From positions 124,001 through 188,000 of the forward strand of contig NZ_FOFN01000004.1 of NCBI RefSeq assembly GCF_900111025.1: DNA of 64,000 bases, given 5' to 3'. Numbering within the stretch: the first letter of the stretch is position 1; the number at the start of each line of letters is the position of its first letter. The position numbers were made by a program, and so were the translations under genes. The notes beneath the pieces were generated by a model, which worked only from the letters and a program-made list of their open reading frames with translations, made no database searches and was not told the DNA's origin. Shown here piece by piece: positions 57,001 through 64,000 of this stretch. Source of the DNA: Hyunsoonleella jejuensis. Lineage in GTDB: Bacteria > Bacteroidota > Bacteroidia > Flavobacteriales > Flavobacteriaceae.

Positions 57001-58642
57001 TATAAAAATTCCAGAACAGCCAAAAAATGAAACAGAGCGAAAGTTATTGTCTATATGGAAAGAAGTTCTTAGCGTTGATAGCTTGAATACAGATGATAAT
57101 TTCTTCGAAGTAGGCGGAGATTCAATTTTAAGTATTCAAATCATTGCTAAAGCCAGAAAGGAAGGTTTAAGCATTGCTCCAAATCAAATATTTGAACATC
57201 AAACCATATCAGAATTGGCGATGTTTGTATCTTCTCATGATTTAGTTAACAGCAGAAACGAATCTATCACTTCAGGCAAAATTCCGCTATTACCTATTCA
57301 AAAGTGGTTTTTCGAAACTCATAAAAATGCTCCTGAATATTGGAATCAAGGGTTTAATATTAAAGGAATTCCTGATAACATTGATGCCGTTTTTTTGGAG
57401 CAGCTAACAAAAAAACTCATTGGTAGCCATGATGCACTTCGTTCTAGTTTTTCAAAAGAAAATTCAGAATGGTACGCTACTATTTTAACTCCTGAAGACA
57501 CCGAGCCATTTATTGAAATTAATCTTTCAAGCGAAAATGCTGCAAACTATAATTTAAAAATTGAAGAGAGCTTAAAGGAAATTCAAGAGGGTATTAAGCT
57601 CGAAAAGGGCTCATTATTCAAATGTATTTATTTTAATACCGGAAAGTCAAAAAGCAGTTGTATTGTGCTTCTTGCGCATCATTTAGTAATCGACTTTGTA
57701 TCATGGCAAATAGTTTTAGATTATTATACTGAATCATTACTAACGGTTCAAGCAAAAACAATCATCAATACGTCTTCTATAAAAACATGGGGAGATTATT
57801 TAGAAAACCTTGCAGAATCAAACGCTATTCAAAATGAATTAAGTTACTGGAAAGAAGCATCACTACATCAAAATAAACTACCAAAAGACTTTGAGTGTAC
57901 GTTGCCAATATTGGAAAAAGATATTAACCATGTAAATACCAAAATAGATAAAAGCCTAACGCAAAACTTAATAAATAAGGCTAACGAAGCATACAATACT
58001 AAAATAGATGAGCTACTTTTAACTGCCTTTACTAGTGTATTACTAGATTGGACAAATCATGAAATCGCCTCTATAAGCATAGAAAAACACGGGCGGGAAA
58101 CTGGTGATACAAATATAGACTTGTCTAATACAATTGGATGGTTTACTTCTTTTTTTCCAAAACTAATAACGCTGAACAGCAACAATGATTTGGGGGCCAA
58201 TATTATTGCAGTAAAAGAACAGGTAAGAAAAATTCCTAATGGTGGTTTAGGTTATGGTGTACTAAGGTATTTTACATCTCAACTTGACGCTGCGGAATAC
58301 CCTGAAATTGTATTTAACTACCTTGGCCATCAGTCTACAAAAAATTCGAACATTGAATTTTTATCTAAGCACGTTAGGCACCCTTTTAGCGAAAGGCATT
58401 ATTTTATTGAAGTGAATGCTCTAATAAAAAACGGTTACTTGAATATAGACTGGAGTTATGCCAAAAACGCATTTAATAGAGATACCATAAAACTATTGAT
58501 TAATAAATTCGAGGAAACACTTCATAAAATTGTCGATCATTGCGTAAACAGCAACGACATTAAATATACACCTTCTGATTTTAAAGATGTGGATTTAGAT
58601 CAAGATGATTTAGATACGCTACTAAATGATCTTAATTTATAA
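54038..58642 (+). CDS. Nonribosomal peptide synthetase module C-A-PCP-E
   Basis: A 1534-residue module. The C domain of LCL appearance (LSYAQKRLWFLQQLYPENPFY) is at residues 40-470, with HHIISDQ at about 169, the Gly of HHxxxDG being Gln. The A domain (about 490-985) has YTSGSTGQPKG near 636 and specificity residues D-S-A-M-I-A-E-V-W, for which I know no assigned amino acid. The PCP has GGDSI (Ser1029), the form that precedes epimerases. The E domain (about 1075-1510) has HHLVIDFVSW at 1214, TIGWFTSFFP and FNYLGH. So a D-residue is passed on. Start is GTG, 34 bases after the HupE-like stop; no in-frame ATG lies nearby. Confidence 0.92.
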   Translation: MRKENSKTSLLSKWKNRKKASENKVLGISKAPNNSVHPLSYAQKRLWFLQQLYPENPFYNLCEYYVFEGNLDKARLNTSILTTFKKHRILSSYYSASEGLPILNIDTSIEPQLIFKDLTNLKPAEADIKCEEMMSNESHKAFNLSTAPLYKIILFKLNDEKHILFFKFHHIISDQWSMQNLRSELAEAYKKPNTEQDIENQVDFIDYAYWQNNNQTFEEPLSYWKKKLGGDLPKLNLPLDFKRPYKISYRGDFCSKNISKDLSLKALNMAKELRVTPFVLFLSVYYLVLHLFTKQEKLVIGTPSSNRDEHGLDNAFGFFIDTLVLKQEIDKSQSFIAFIESVNQMFTEALLHKSLPFDILINELDINRDLSINPVFQTMFVYSSKPKLPDFGDDLKLVENSEYIAKVSKFDLTLFVTETNSAINVTFEYNTDIFKKQSISRFIEYYEVILSTILNQKEARLSEMPSRTVTDHQIIQSAIPEFQNALKNYSAIHHIIEEIATKTPETTAVTFKDIAISYKTLNIQANNIAQRILETNSEGQIVGLCIERSVDMIVGMLGILKAGKAYLPIDPDYPVERIKFILEDAQVKSIVTQDHNTRLFEEQNLNFIIVDGALKQTECIINLPKVEKTDLAYVIYTSGSTGQPKGVPITHENIINSTAGRLNFYDNNPDVFLLMSSISFDSSKAGIFWTLCTGGNLVLTEKRIEQDIDKIANTISSNNVTHTLMLPSLYQIILENIDNVKLQSLNTVIVAGESCSKDLCNAHFNLLTNVALYNEYGPTEATVWCIAHKIKKTDLLKPQIPIGKPVANSTIYILDKSLNQLPIGVPGEIYVAGANLSKGYINRADLTNNVFIDNPFIKRNKIYKTGDIAKFDNDGIIEFLGRADQQIKIRGYRVEIDDIENVINNTQIVEKCVVIVKQNTNGTKRLVGYIKPKKAFNQNELKAALIKELPNYMIPSSFVIVNKIPLLPNGKVNKKALENYKIVEPEGAIKIPEQPKNETERKLLSIWKEVLSVDSLNTDDNFFEVGGDSILSIQIIAKARKEGLSIAPNQIFEHQTISELAMFVSSHDLVNSRNESITSGKIPLLPIQKWFFETHKNAPEYWNQGFNIKGIPDNIDAVFLEQLTKKLIGSHDALRSSFSKENSEWYATILTPEDTEPFIEINLSSENAANYNLKIEESLKEIQEGIKLEKGSLFKCIYFNTGKSKSSCIVLLAHHLVIDFVSWQIVLDYYTESLLTVQAKTIINTSSIKTWGDYLENLAESNAIQNELSYWKEASLHQNKLPKDFECTLPILEKDINHVNTKIDKSLTQNLINKANEAYNTKIDELLLTAFTSVLLDWTNHEIASISIEKHGRETGDTNIDLSNTIGWFTSFFPKLITLNSNNDLGANIIAVKEQVRKIPNGGLGYGVLRYFTSQLDAAEYPEIVFNYLGHQSTKNSNIEFLSKHVRHPFSERHYFIEVNALIKNGYLNIDWSYAKNAFNRDTIKLLINKFEETLHKIVDHCVNSNDIKYTPSDFKDVDLDQDDLDTLLNDLNL

Positions 58643-58673
58643 AAGCAAACAGTATATAAGAAAAAAAGTGCTT

Positions 58674-61070
58674 ATGAATGATAATATAGCTGAAAAAAAT
58701 AAGATACAAGCTATTTACCCCCTAACTACAATGCAGCAGGGTATACTTTTTCATCATCTAACGGTGAAAGATGATCAAGGGTTTTTAAATGTTCAATCCA
58801 TGATTGATGGAGATTTGAATATTGACCTCTTGAAAGCATCTTGGGATTTGGCTATTAAAAGACATGAAGTATTAAGAACATCGGTACACTGGGAAAAAAT
58901 AAAGAGCCCCGTACAAATAGTTAAACCCAAAAGTACTGCCAACTGGAACCTTATAGATTGGAGTGCATTACATGAAGATTCACAATTAGAGAAATTATCA
59001 GAACTTAAAATTGATAAAAAGAAAAAAGGTGTTAATTTCCAAAAACAACCATTATCAGAACTAACCCTAATAAAAACCAAAAAGGATAGATATATTTTAG
59101 TTTGGTCCTGCCACCATTTATTATTGGATGGTTGGTCTTCAAGTATTATTTTAAAAGACGTATTTTCATTTTATAAGGCTGCTTTAAACAATGAAAATGC
59201 AACATTGGAAAGTGTTCCTAAATACAAATCCTATCTTAACTATTTAAAACAAATAGACTTAAATGAGGCAAGACAGTTTTGGGTAGATACTTTTGTAGAT
59301 TTTAAAGCCGAACCGCTCTTTAATCCAACTCAATTTAAAACTGAAAACCTAATAGCAAGCGAGATTTTGCTTTCAGATGATGTTGTTAGAAAAACCCAGG
59401 ATTTGGCAAAATCCTATCAAGTATCTCCCAACACACTATTTCAAGGTATTTGGGCAGTTATATTAGCAAAGTGTTTTAATAGTAATGATGTTTGTTTTGG
59501 AAATACTGTTTCAGGAAGATCAGGTAATTTCCCCAATATAGAATTAATGGCTGGCATGTTTGCCAATGTACTTCCTTTAAGAGCTGCACTACAAGAACAT
59601 ATACAAATAAAAAATTGGCTAAAGGACATCCAAAAGCAACAATTAAATGCCAGAAAGTTCGAACATTGCAGCATTAGCGAAATTTCTGAATGGATCGGGA
59701 ATTCCAAAAACAATCTTTTTAACAGCCTTTTTATATTTGAAAATTTTCCTTGGAAAGATATAAATGCAGGAAATATAAAAGTTCATAGTTCGGAAAGTGG
59801 CATTACCACAACCTATCCTCTAACGCTAATTGTGAGAGCTTTAGAAACCATTGAAATACATTTGTTAAGTGATAGTTCGTTATTTCCAAAAAACATTAAT
59901 TCCTGGATTTTAAATAGGTTTGAGGAGATAATTAACCTGCTGTATGAACTACAGGATGTTGCTGTGGTTTCACTATTAAAAAGTATAAAATCTATAAACA
60001 ACAATCTACAAAATGATGTAGCACATATATCTGAACGTGGTTTAGACCTAAAAGCGCCCAAAAATAAAATAGAACTAGAATTATTAAAGATTTGGGAAAT
60101 GATTTTAGATAATAACAATATAAGTGTTCAAGACAATTTTTTTGAAATTGGCGGAAAATCATTAATGGTTGTTAAAATGTTCACGCTTATTGAAAAAAGA
60201 CTTAAAATAAAAGTATCTCCAATTAGCCTTTTAGAACATCCGACAATAGAAAAATTATCAAAATTCCTGGCAAACGAAGATCCAAAAGCATCATGGCAGT
60301 ATGTAGTGCCTATAAAAGCAAAAGGAGATAAAACGCCTTTGTTCTGTATTCATGGTGGTGGTGCATATGTTTTCTTTTTTAATCCTGTTGCAAATGCACT
60401 TGAAAAGGACAGGCCTGTTTATGCCATACAACCTTCTGGAATTAACGGGGGAACAAAAATGCACATGAGCATTCAAGAGATGGCTATGGATTATGCTAGA
60501 GAAATTAAGGACGTACAGCCTATAGGGCCTTACAATTTGCTTGTGTACTGTTTTAGTCCTGCAGTAGGCATAGAAATAGCCCATATTTTTAAGAGCAAAG
60601 GCGAAGAGACAAATTTAATAGTGGTAGACAGTATTATAAAGCAAGAAGATTTTACAGATCCTACACGTATAAAGATGCGTATATCTGGATTTCTTAACCG
60701 CTTAAAAAAGAATCCCGTTAATGCCCTTAAATTTATGATTTTAAATAATTATGAAAAATTTTTGGAACCCATAGTCATTAAATTATTTGCTTCAAAAACC
60801 AAAAAAGATTTAGAAAACACCAAGCAAAATCTAGTACGAATTTACAAGAAGTATCAATGGGATAAAAAACACCCAGGCCCAATCACGCTAATTCTAACTG
60901 ATAAACCCGACCCCAAGCTAAATCCTGCATATATTAGTGCTTGGGAAGGTATTACCCTTCAAAAAATTAATACGCGTAAAACAAAAGGACATCACCATCA
61001 ATTGTTTAGCTCGCCTTATGCTGAAATAATGGCTGATAAAATAGAAAAAGCAATTATTGAAAGTACCTAA
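58674..61070 (+). CDS. Terminal synthetase C-PCP-TE without adenylation domain
   Basis: A 798-residue terminal module. The C domain has YPLTTMQQGILFHHL and CHHLLLDGWS (HH at 147), the DCL type that accepts a D-residue from an upstream epimerase, as fits the preceding gene. The PCP has IGGKSLMVVKM (Ser496). A type I thioesterase follows: HGGGAYVFFF, then LLVYCFSPAVG, where the GxSxG nucleophile elbow has Cys626, then Asp652 in VVDSI and His773 in GHHHQLF. No A domain lies between C and PCP, so the carrier is loaded in trans. ATG at 58674 is taken; an upstream ATG at 58626 overlaps the previous gene and adds a basic, non-C-like stretch. Confidence 0.9.
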   Translation: MNDNIAEKNKIQAIYPLTTMQQGILFHHLTVKDDQGFLNVQSMIDGDLNIDLLKASWDLAIKRHEVLRTSVHWEKIKSPVQIVKPKSTANWNLIDWSALHEDSQLEKLSELKIDKKKKGVNFQKQPLSELTLIKTKKDRYILVWSCHHLLLDGWSSSIILKDVFSFYKAALNNENATLESVPKYKSYLNYLKQIDLNEARQFWVDTFVDFKAEPLFNPTQFKTENLIASEILLSDDVVRKTQDLAKSYQVSPNTLFQGIWAVILAKCFNSNDVCFGNTVSGRSGNFPNIELMAGMFANVLPLRAALQEHIQIKNWLKDIQKQQLNARKFEHCSISEISEWIGNSKNNLFNSLFIFENFPWKDINAGNIKVHSSESGITTTYPLTLIVRALETIEIHLLSDSSLFPKNINSWILNRFEEIINLLYELQDVAVVSLLKSIKSINNNLQNDVAHISERGLDLKAPKNKIELELLKIWEMILDNNNISVQDNFFEIGGKSLMVVKMFTLIEKRLKIKVSPISLLEHPTIEKLSKFLANEDPKASWQYVVPIKAKGDKTPLFCIHGGGAYVFFFNPVANALEKDRPVYAIQPSGINGGTKMHMSIQEMAMDYAREIKDVQPIGPYNLLVYCFSPAVGIEIAHIFKSKGEETNLIVVDSIIKQEDFTDPTRIKMRISGFLNRLKKNPVNALKFMILNNYEKFLEPIVIKLFASKTKKDLENTKQNLVRIYKKYQWDKKHPGPITLILTDKPDPKLNPAYISAWEGITLQKINTRKTKGHHHQLFSSPYAEIMADKIEKAIIEST

Positions 61071-61080
61071 AAATAGATAA

Positions 61081-62421
61081 ATGGCTCATATTTCTTTAAT
61101 AATGACTGGGCTTACCGGAAATTTACATGCAAGTCTTGAATTAGCTTCTCGTTTAAAAAACGAAGGTCATAAAATCACATATTTTGCAATAAGAGACGTT
61201 AAAAGTATAACAGAACAGTATGACTACAATTATGTTCAACTTCCAGAAATAGTACATTCTATAACTATTGAAGATTTAGGTTGCCCAAAACAGTCTTCAT
61301 GGTTAAAACGATTTCTTTTCCATAAAAAAAACAAGGCTACGATTTACAAAAAAGCACAAGAATTACTGAAACTTAATCAATTTAAAACAATAATAAAATC
61401 TGGAAAACCTGACATTGTGATTGTTGATAGAGAACTCCATGAAATAATCTTCACCGTTCAGGCTTTAAAAATTCCTTTTATAATAAGTACAACGTGGTTT
61501 TCAAATAAAATGAGTTCTCAACTTCCTCCTTTAAGAACTAGTATTATACCTAACGTAGGTTTTAATGGAAAGCCACCAATAATCTTGATACATTGGTATA
61601 TTATTAAATTAAAAGTAATTGCGAGAATTATGTTAAATCAGGCTCTATTTAAAGATTATAGAAGAAAAGCTTTACTTAAATACGCAAAAAAAAATAAGTT
61701 TCCATTACATAATATAATTGCGAGTAATTTGCCTGATTTATTTGCTTATAAGGATCTTACAACATTAAGCATGACAATGCAAGAAATGGACTTTAAGCAT
61801 GTGCCATATAAAAAGATGCATTACTATGGGCCAATGGTATTTGAAGAGCGAAATAAAAGCAGTTATACTGAAGATAAAAATCATCTGCTTAAACTATTCA
61901 GTGAAAAAAAATCAAACAATAAAAAACTAATTTTGTGCTCGGTAAGCACCCTTGTGTCTGGCGATACAAACTTTTTAAAAAATTTAATTAAAGCGGTCGC
62001 AAAGGAAAGTAATTGGATTTTAATAATTACTCTTGGCGATAAAATTGACAAAACAAAGTTTACAAGCGTACCAGAGAATGTACACCTTTTTAACTGGGTG
62101 CCACAATTAGAAATCTTAAAACACGCAGATGTAAATATAAACCACGGTGGAATTAACAGCATTAACGAATGCATCCACTTTAAAGTACCTATGTTAGTTT
62201 ATTCAGGCAAAAAATTTGACCAAAATGGTTGTGCTGCGCGCGTTCATTATTATGGCCTAGGGATTTCTGGTGACAAGGATATAGATGGCTCTAAAGAAAT
62301 TAAAGAAAAATTGAAAAAAATATTCTCTGATGGCGCGTTTGAAAAAAACATGACCACTTACCATGAAATATACTTAAAGTATCGAGAAAAACGAATCTCT
62401 GATATCTTTCCATTAAACTGA
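61081..62421 (+). CDS. GT1-family glycosyltransferase (macrolide/UGT type)
   Basis: A 446-residue enzyme of GT-B fold. It starts ISLIMTGLTGNLHASLELASRL; the C-terminal nucleotide-sugar site reads HLFNWVPQLEILKHADVNINHGGINSINECIHFKVPMLVY, the PSPG-like region of UDP/TDP-sugar glycosyltransferases. These typically modify small-molecule aglycones. It lies ten bases after the terminal synthetase, so the peptide is probably glycosylated. No sugar-tailoring genes are present, so a common nucleotide sugar is likely the donor. Confidence 0.88.
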   Translation: MAHISLIMTGLTGNLHASLELASRLKNEGHKITYFAIRDVKSITEQYDYNYVQLPEIVHSITIEDLGCPKQSSWLKRFLFHKKNKATIYKKAQELLKLNQFKTIIKSGKPDIVIVDRELHEIIFTVQALKIPFIISTTWFSNKMSSQLPPLRTSIIPNVGFNGKPPIILIHWYIIKLKVIARIMLNQALFKDYRRKALLKYAKKNKFPLHNIIASNLPDLFAYKDLTTLSMTMQEMDFKHVPYKKMHYYGPMVFEERNKSSYTEDKNHLLKLFSEKKSNNKKLILCSVSTLVSGDTNFLKNLIKAVAKESNWILIITLGDKIDKTKFTSVPENVHLFNWVPQLEILKHADVNINHGGINSINECIHFKVPMLVYSGKKFDQNGCAARVHYYGLGISGDKDIDGSKEIKEKLKKIFSDGAFEKNMTTYHEIYLKYREKRISDIFPLN

Positions 62422-62450
62422 ATTGCAAACACGAATTACAACGAAGCCAA

Positions 62451-63191
62451 ATGACAAGCATTCCAAATAATGCATTTAAAACCTTGGAAAAACAAGTCCA
62501 TATTTGGGTGGTTAATCTCAAAAATTCTGAAAAAGATGTGCCCTTTTTCCGTAGTTTGTTATCTGAAGAAGAGCTAAACAAGGCATTAGCATTTCGATAT
62601 AAAAAAGACGAAACTTGTGCCATTATCACCAGAGGAGTGTTACGCTTTTTATCAGAAAAATATTTATCAATACCATCAAACAAACTTCAGTTTAAATATG
62701 GAGCATATGGGAAGCCAGAATACAATTTAAACTCTCGCTTAAAGTTTAACGTCTCGCATGCTGCTAATTATGCTGTATTAGGGTTTGTAAATAATTATGA
62801 TTTTGGCATTGATGTGGAGTATGTAAAAAGAAATTTTGATGTTTTAGATATTGCAGATAATTATTTTTCCAAACAAGAAAAAAGGGCATTACATAAAATT
62901 CCGGAAAATCAACAAACCGAAGCGTTTTTTAGAGGTTGGACCAGAAAAGAAGCTTTTATAAAAGCTAAATCCCAAGGCTTGTCTTTTCCATTAGATGCTT
63001 TTTCAATTTCTATAGACTCTGATGAAAACGCGACATTATATGAAACTGCATGGAATAAAAGCGAGAAAAACCTTTGGCGCATTGTTCCTTTTGAGACTCA
63101 TATAGACTATAAAGCTGCTTTTGCAGTAAAGGGAAAGATAGATGGTATTAAGTATTTTGAGTTTGACTTAAGATGTATCGCTAACATTTAA
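62451..63191 (+). CDS. Sfp-type 4'-phosphopantetheinyl transferase
   Basis: A 246-residue enzyme that converts apo- to holo-carrier domains. Motifs are PEYNLNSRLKFNVSHAANYAV, the Mg-binding FGIDVEY near residue 120 and FFRGWTRKEAFIKAKSQGLSFPLDAF (W-x-x-KE-x-x-x-K). The Sfp/Gsp length is normal. As the last gene of the plus operon it presumably activates the four carrier proteins of the cluster. Confidence 0.92.
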   Translation: MTSIPNNAFKTLEKQVHIWVVNLKNSEKDVPFFRSLLSEEELNKALAFRYKKDETCAIITRGVLRFLSEKYLSIPSNKLQFKYGAYGKPEYNLNSRLKFNVSHAANYAVLGFVNNYDFGIDVEYVKRNFDVLDIADNYFSKQEKRALHKIPENQQTEAFFRGWTRKEAFIKAKSQGLSFPLDAFSISIDSDENATLYETAWNKSEKNLWRIVPFETHIDYKAAFAVKGKIDGIKYFEFDLRCIANI

Positions 63192-63326
63192 TCACTTCCC
63201 AATACAATATTTAACTACCCTTGTATTCATTGGTGCTATTGTATTTGGGCAACAAATAGCATACAAAAAATGGATAATAAGAGAAGATTAGTAACAACTA
63301 TTAATAAATAGAGCAACAAATATAGC

Positions 63327-63356
63327 ATAAAAAAAACCGCTCGATTAGAGCGGTTT
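63327..63356 (-). terminator. Intrinsic terminator of the DUF6266 gene
   Basis: Arms AAACCGCTC / GAGCGGTTT with a five-base loop, followed on the minus strand by a run of at least eight T. It lies 20 bases after the stop at 63377. Confidence 0.85.
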
Positions 63357-63376
63357 CCAAATAAAAACACCAAGCA

Positions 63377-64000
63377 TTAATTAGCTGTACCAGAGCCTAA
63401 ATAAATACTGTTTGATACTTGACTACCATCAGCAGAAATAAAAGCCATAAATAGCTCTACTGTATCTCCTGCATAAGTTGTTGGGATTGGAATAATTTGA
63501 GAACCTACTGTTCTGTCTGCTCCATCAAGTAAAGAAATGGATTCCTTTTTTGAAGGATTGTAAACCAATAACATCGCCTTGTCAGTAGCATTTGCGTTAC
63601 CTTCAGCAGAGTTATCATCCCAACCAAACGTTACTTCTCCAGCAGTTGCTAAATCAGTCGTTGGGTTTAGCACACCAGATAAACCTCCTCGACTTACTAA
63701 AGCGTTCGGATAGTCAACAACAAAGTTAGGTTCAGTACCTGTAATAGCATTATTCAATACATACGACATTGCAGCATTAAATTCTGTTTTCTTAACAGCT
63801 AACCCTTTATATCCTAACTTAATAAAAGGCTTTACAGCCTGTAAAAATTCTAAAGTGGCAGTAAACTTGGTTCTTTGGTTTACTTGACCAACAGTTCTTG
63901 GATTGGCTACACTTGAAGGTTTAATTCTAATGTAATCAATTCCTTTCCAGCTTCCACCGATAACGTTACCAACCTTACCTGAAAGACCTCCTAAAATACC
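63377..64000 (-). CDS. DUF6266-family protein, 5' end outside the window
   Basis: Minus-strand frame open to the window edge; 207 codons are visible and the start lies beyond 64000. The visible N-terminal part, GILGGLSGKVGNVIGGSWKG then DYIRIKP, is the recognisable block of DUF6266 (usual start MGKxxxGxLGGFSGKVG), and a beta-rich remainder follows. The frame from 63769 alone would be only the C-terminal half. No function is known for the family. Not part of the peptide cluster, being convergent with it. Confidence 0.75.
   Translation of the reverse strand, partial: GILGGLSGKVGNVIGGSWKGIDYIRIKPSSVANPRTVGQVNQRTKFTATLEFLQAVKPFIKLGYKGLAVKKTEFNAAMSYVLNNAITGTEPNFVVDYPNALVSRGGLSGVLNPTTDLATAGEVTFGWDDNSAEGNANATDKAMLLVYNPSKKESISLLDGADRTVGSQIIPIPTTYAGDTVELFMAFISADGSQVSNSIYLGSGTAN

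Noticed and set aside
42533-63191. Catecholate or hydroxamate siderophore cluster
   Set aside because: No isochorismate-pathway genes, no ornithine/lysine N-hydroxylase and no aryl-acid A domain are present.

Overview
The window looks like chromosomal DNA of a marine-type Flavobacteriaceae member (phylum Bacteroidota). It is AT-rich, has weak or absent Shine-Dalgarno signals and several promoters of the Bacteroidota type (TTG - about 19 bases - TAnnTTTG). Gene neighbourhoods are typical of the family: bamD-rpoZ-coaBC-DUF4835-recN, ybbR-coaE, and a RprXY-like two-component pair. The SRP RNA also has the Bacteroidota form. I cannot name the genus. Apart from the two ends, where genes run out of the window (an M61 peptidase at 1, a DUF6266 protein at 64000), no gene-free stretch exceeds about 300 bases. 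I saw no tRNA, rRNA, CRISPR array, insertion sequence or prophage.

Region 1 to about 42.5 kb is ordinary core genome. 1-6.2 kb: M61 peptidase, glycosyltransferase, BatA-like membrane protein, a dihydroorotase-like protein that has lost its metal ligands, a small membrane protein and an esterase. 6.2-11.2 kb (minus strand): response regulator and histidine kinase, coaE, ybbR-like, glycosyltransferase. 11.2-18.7 kb (minus): fabI, recN, DUF4835, coaBC, omega subunit, bamD, dapA, DUF6913. 18.8-28.2 kb: a two-gene 5'-nucleotidase, DoxX-like protein, ligA, prmC, ribD, HAD phosphatase, YigZ and a thioesterase. 28.4-42.5 kb: dnaA, LMW phosphatase, RsmI-like methylase, a muramidase-like protein, DUF2279, mltG, dapF, a Do-like protease, a long GAPDH, a transaldolase-like aldolase, an SDR, the SRP RNA and a glutamine cyclotransferase. 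Two structured intergenic repeats lie at 12.1 and 39.7 kb.

Region 42.5-63.2 kb is the notable part: a compact nonribosomal peptide gene cluster of two divergent operons. The minus operon reads: ornithine-cyclodeaminase-like enzyme, acyl-CoA-dehydrogenase-like enzyme, stand-alone adenylation enzyme, stand-alone carrier protein, C-A-PCP synthetase, small secreted His-containing protein, TonB-dependent receptor. The plus operon reads: HupE/UreJ-like permease, C-A-PCP-E synthetase, C-PCP-TE synthetase (no A domain; Cys at the thioesterase nucleophile position), GT1-family glycosyltransferase, Sfp-type phosphopantetheinyl transferase.

Working model (inference): the cyclodeaminase makes proline. 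The A/ACP/dehydrogenase trio turns it into a pyrrole- or pyrroline-2-carboxyl starter. The first module adds a residue whose specificity code reads as Asn, the second adds a D-configured residue of unknown identity, and the third adds a residue loaded in trans before release by the Cys-type thioesterase. The product is then glycosylated. The co-operonic TonB receptor, secreted His protein and HupE-like permease suggest that the product, or a metal complex of it, is taken back up, i.e. a glycosylated metallophore-like peptide. The metal and the structure cannot be read from sequence alone.
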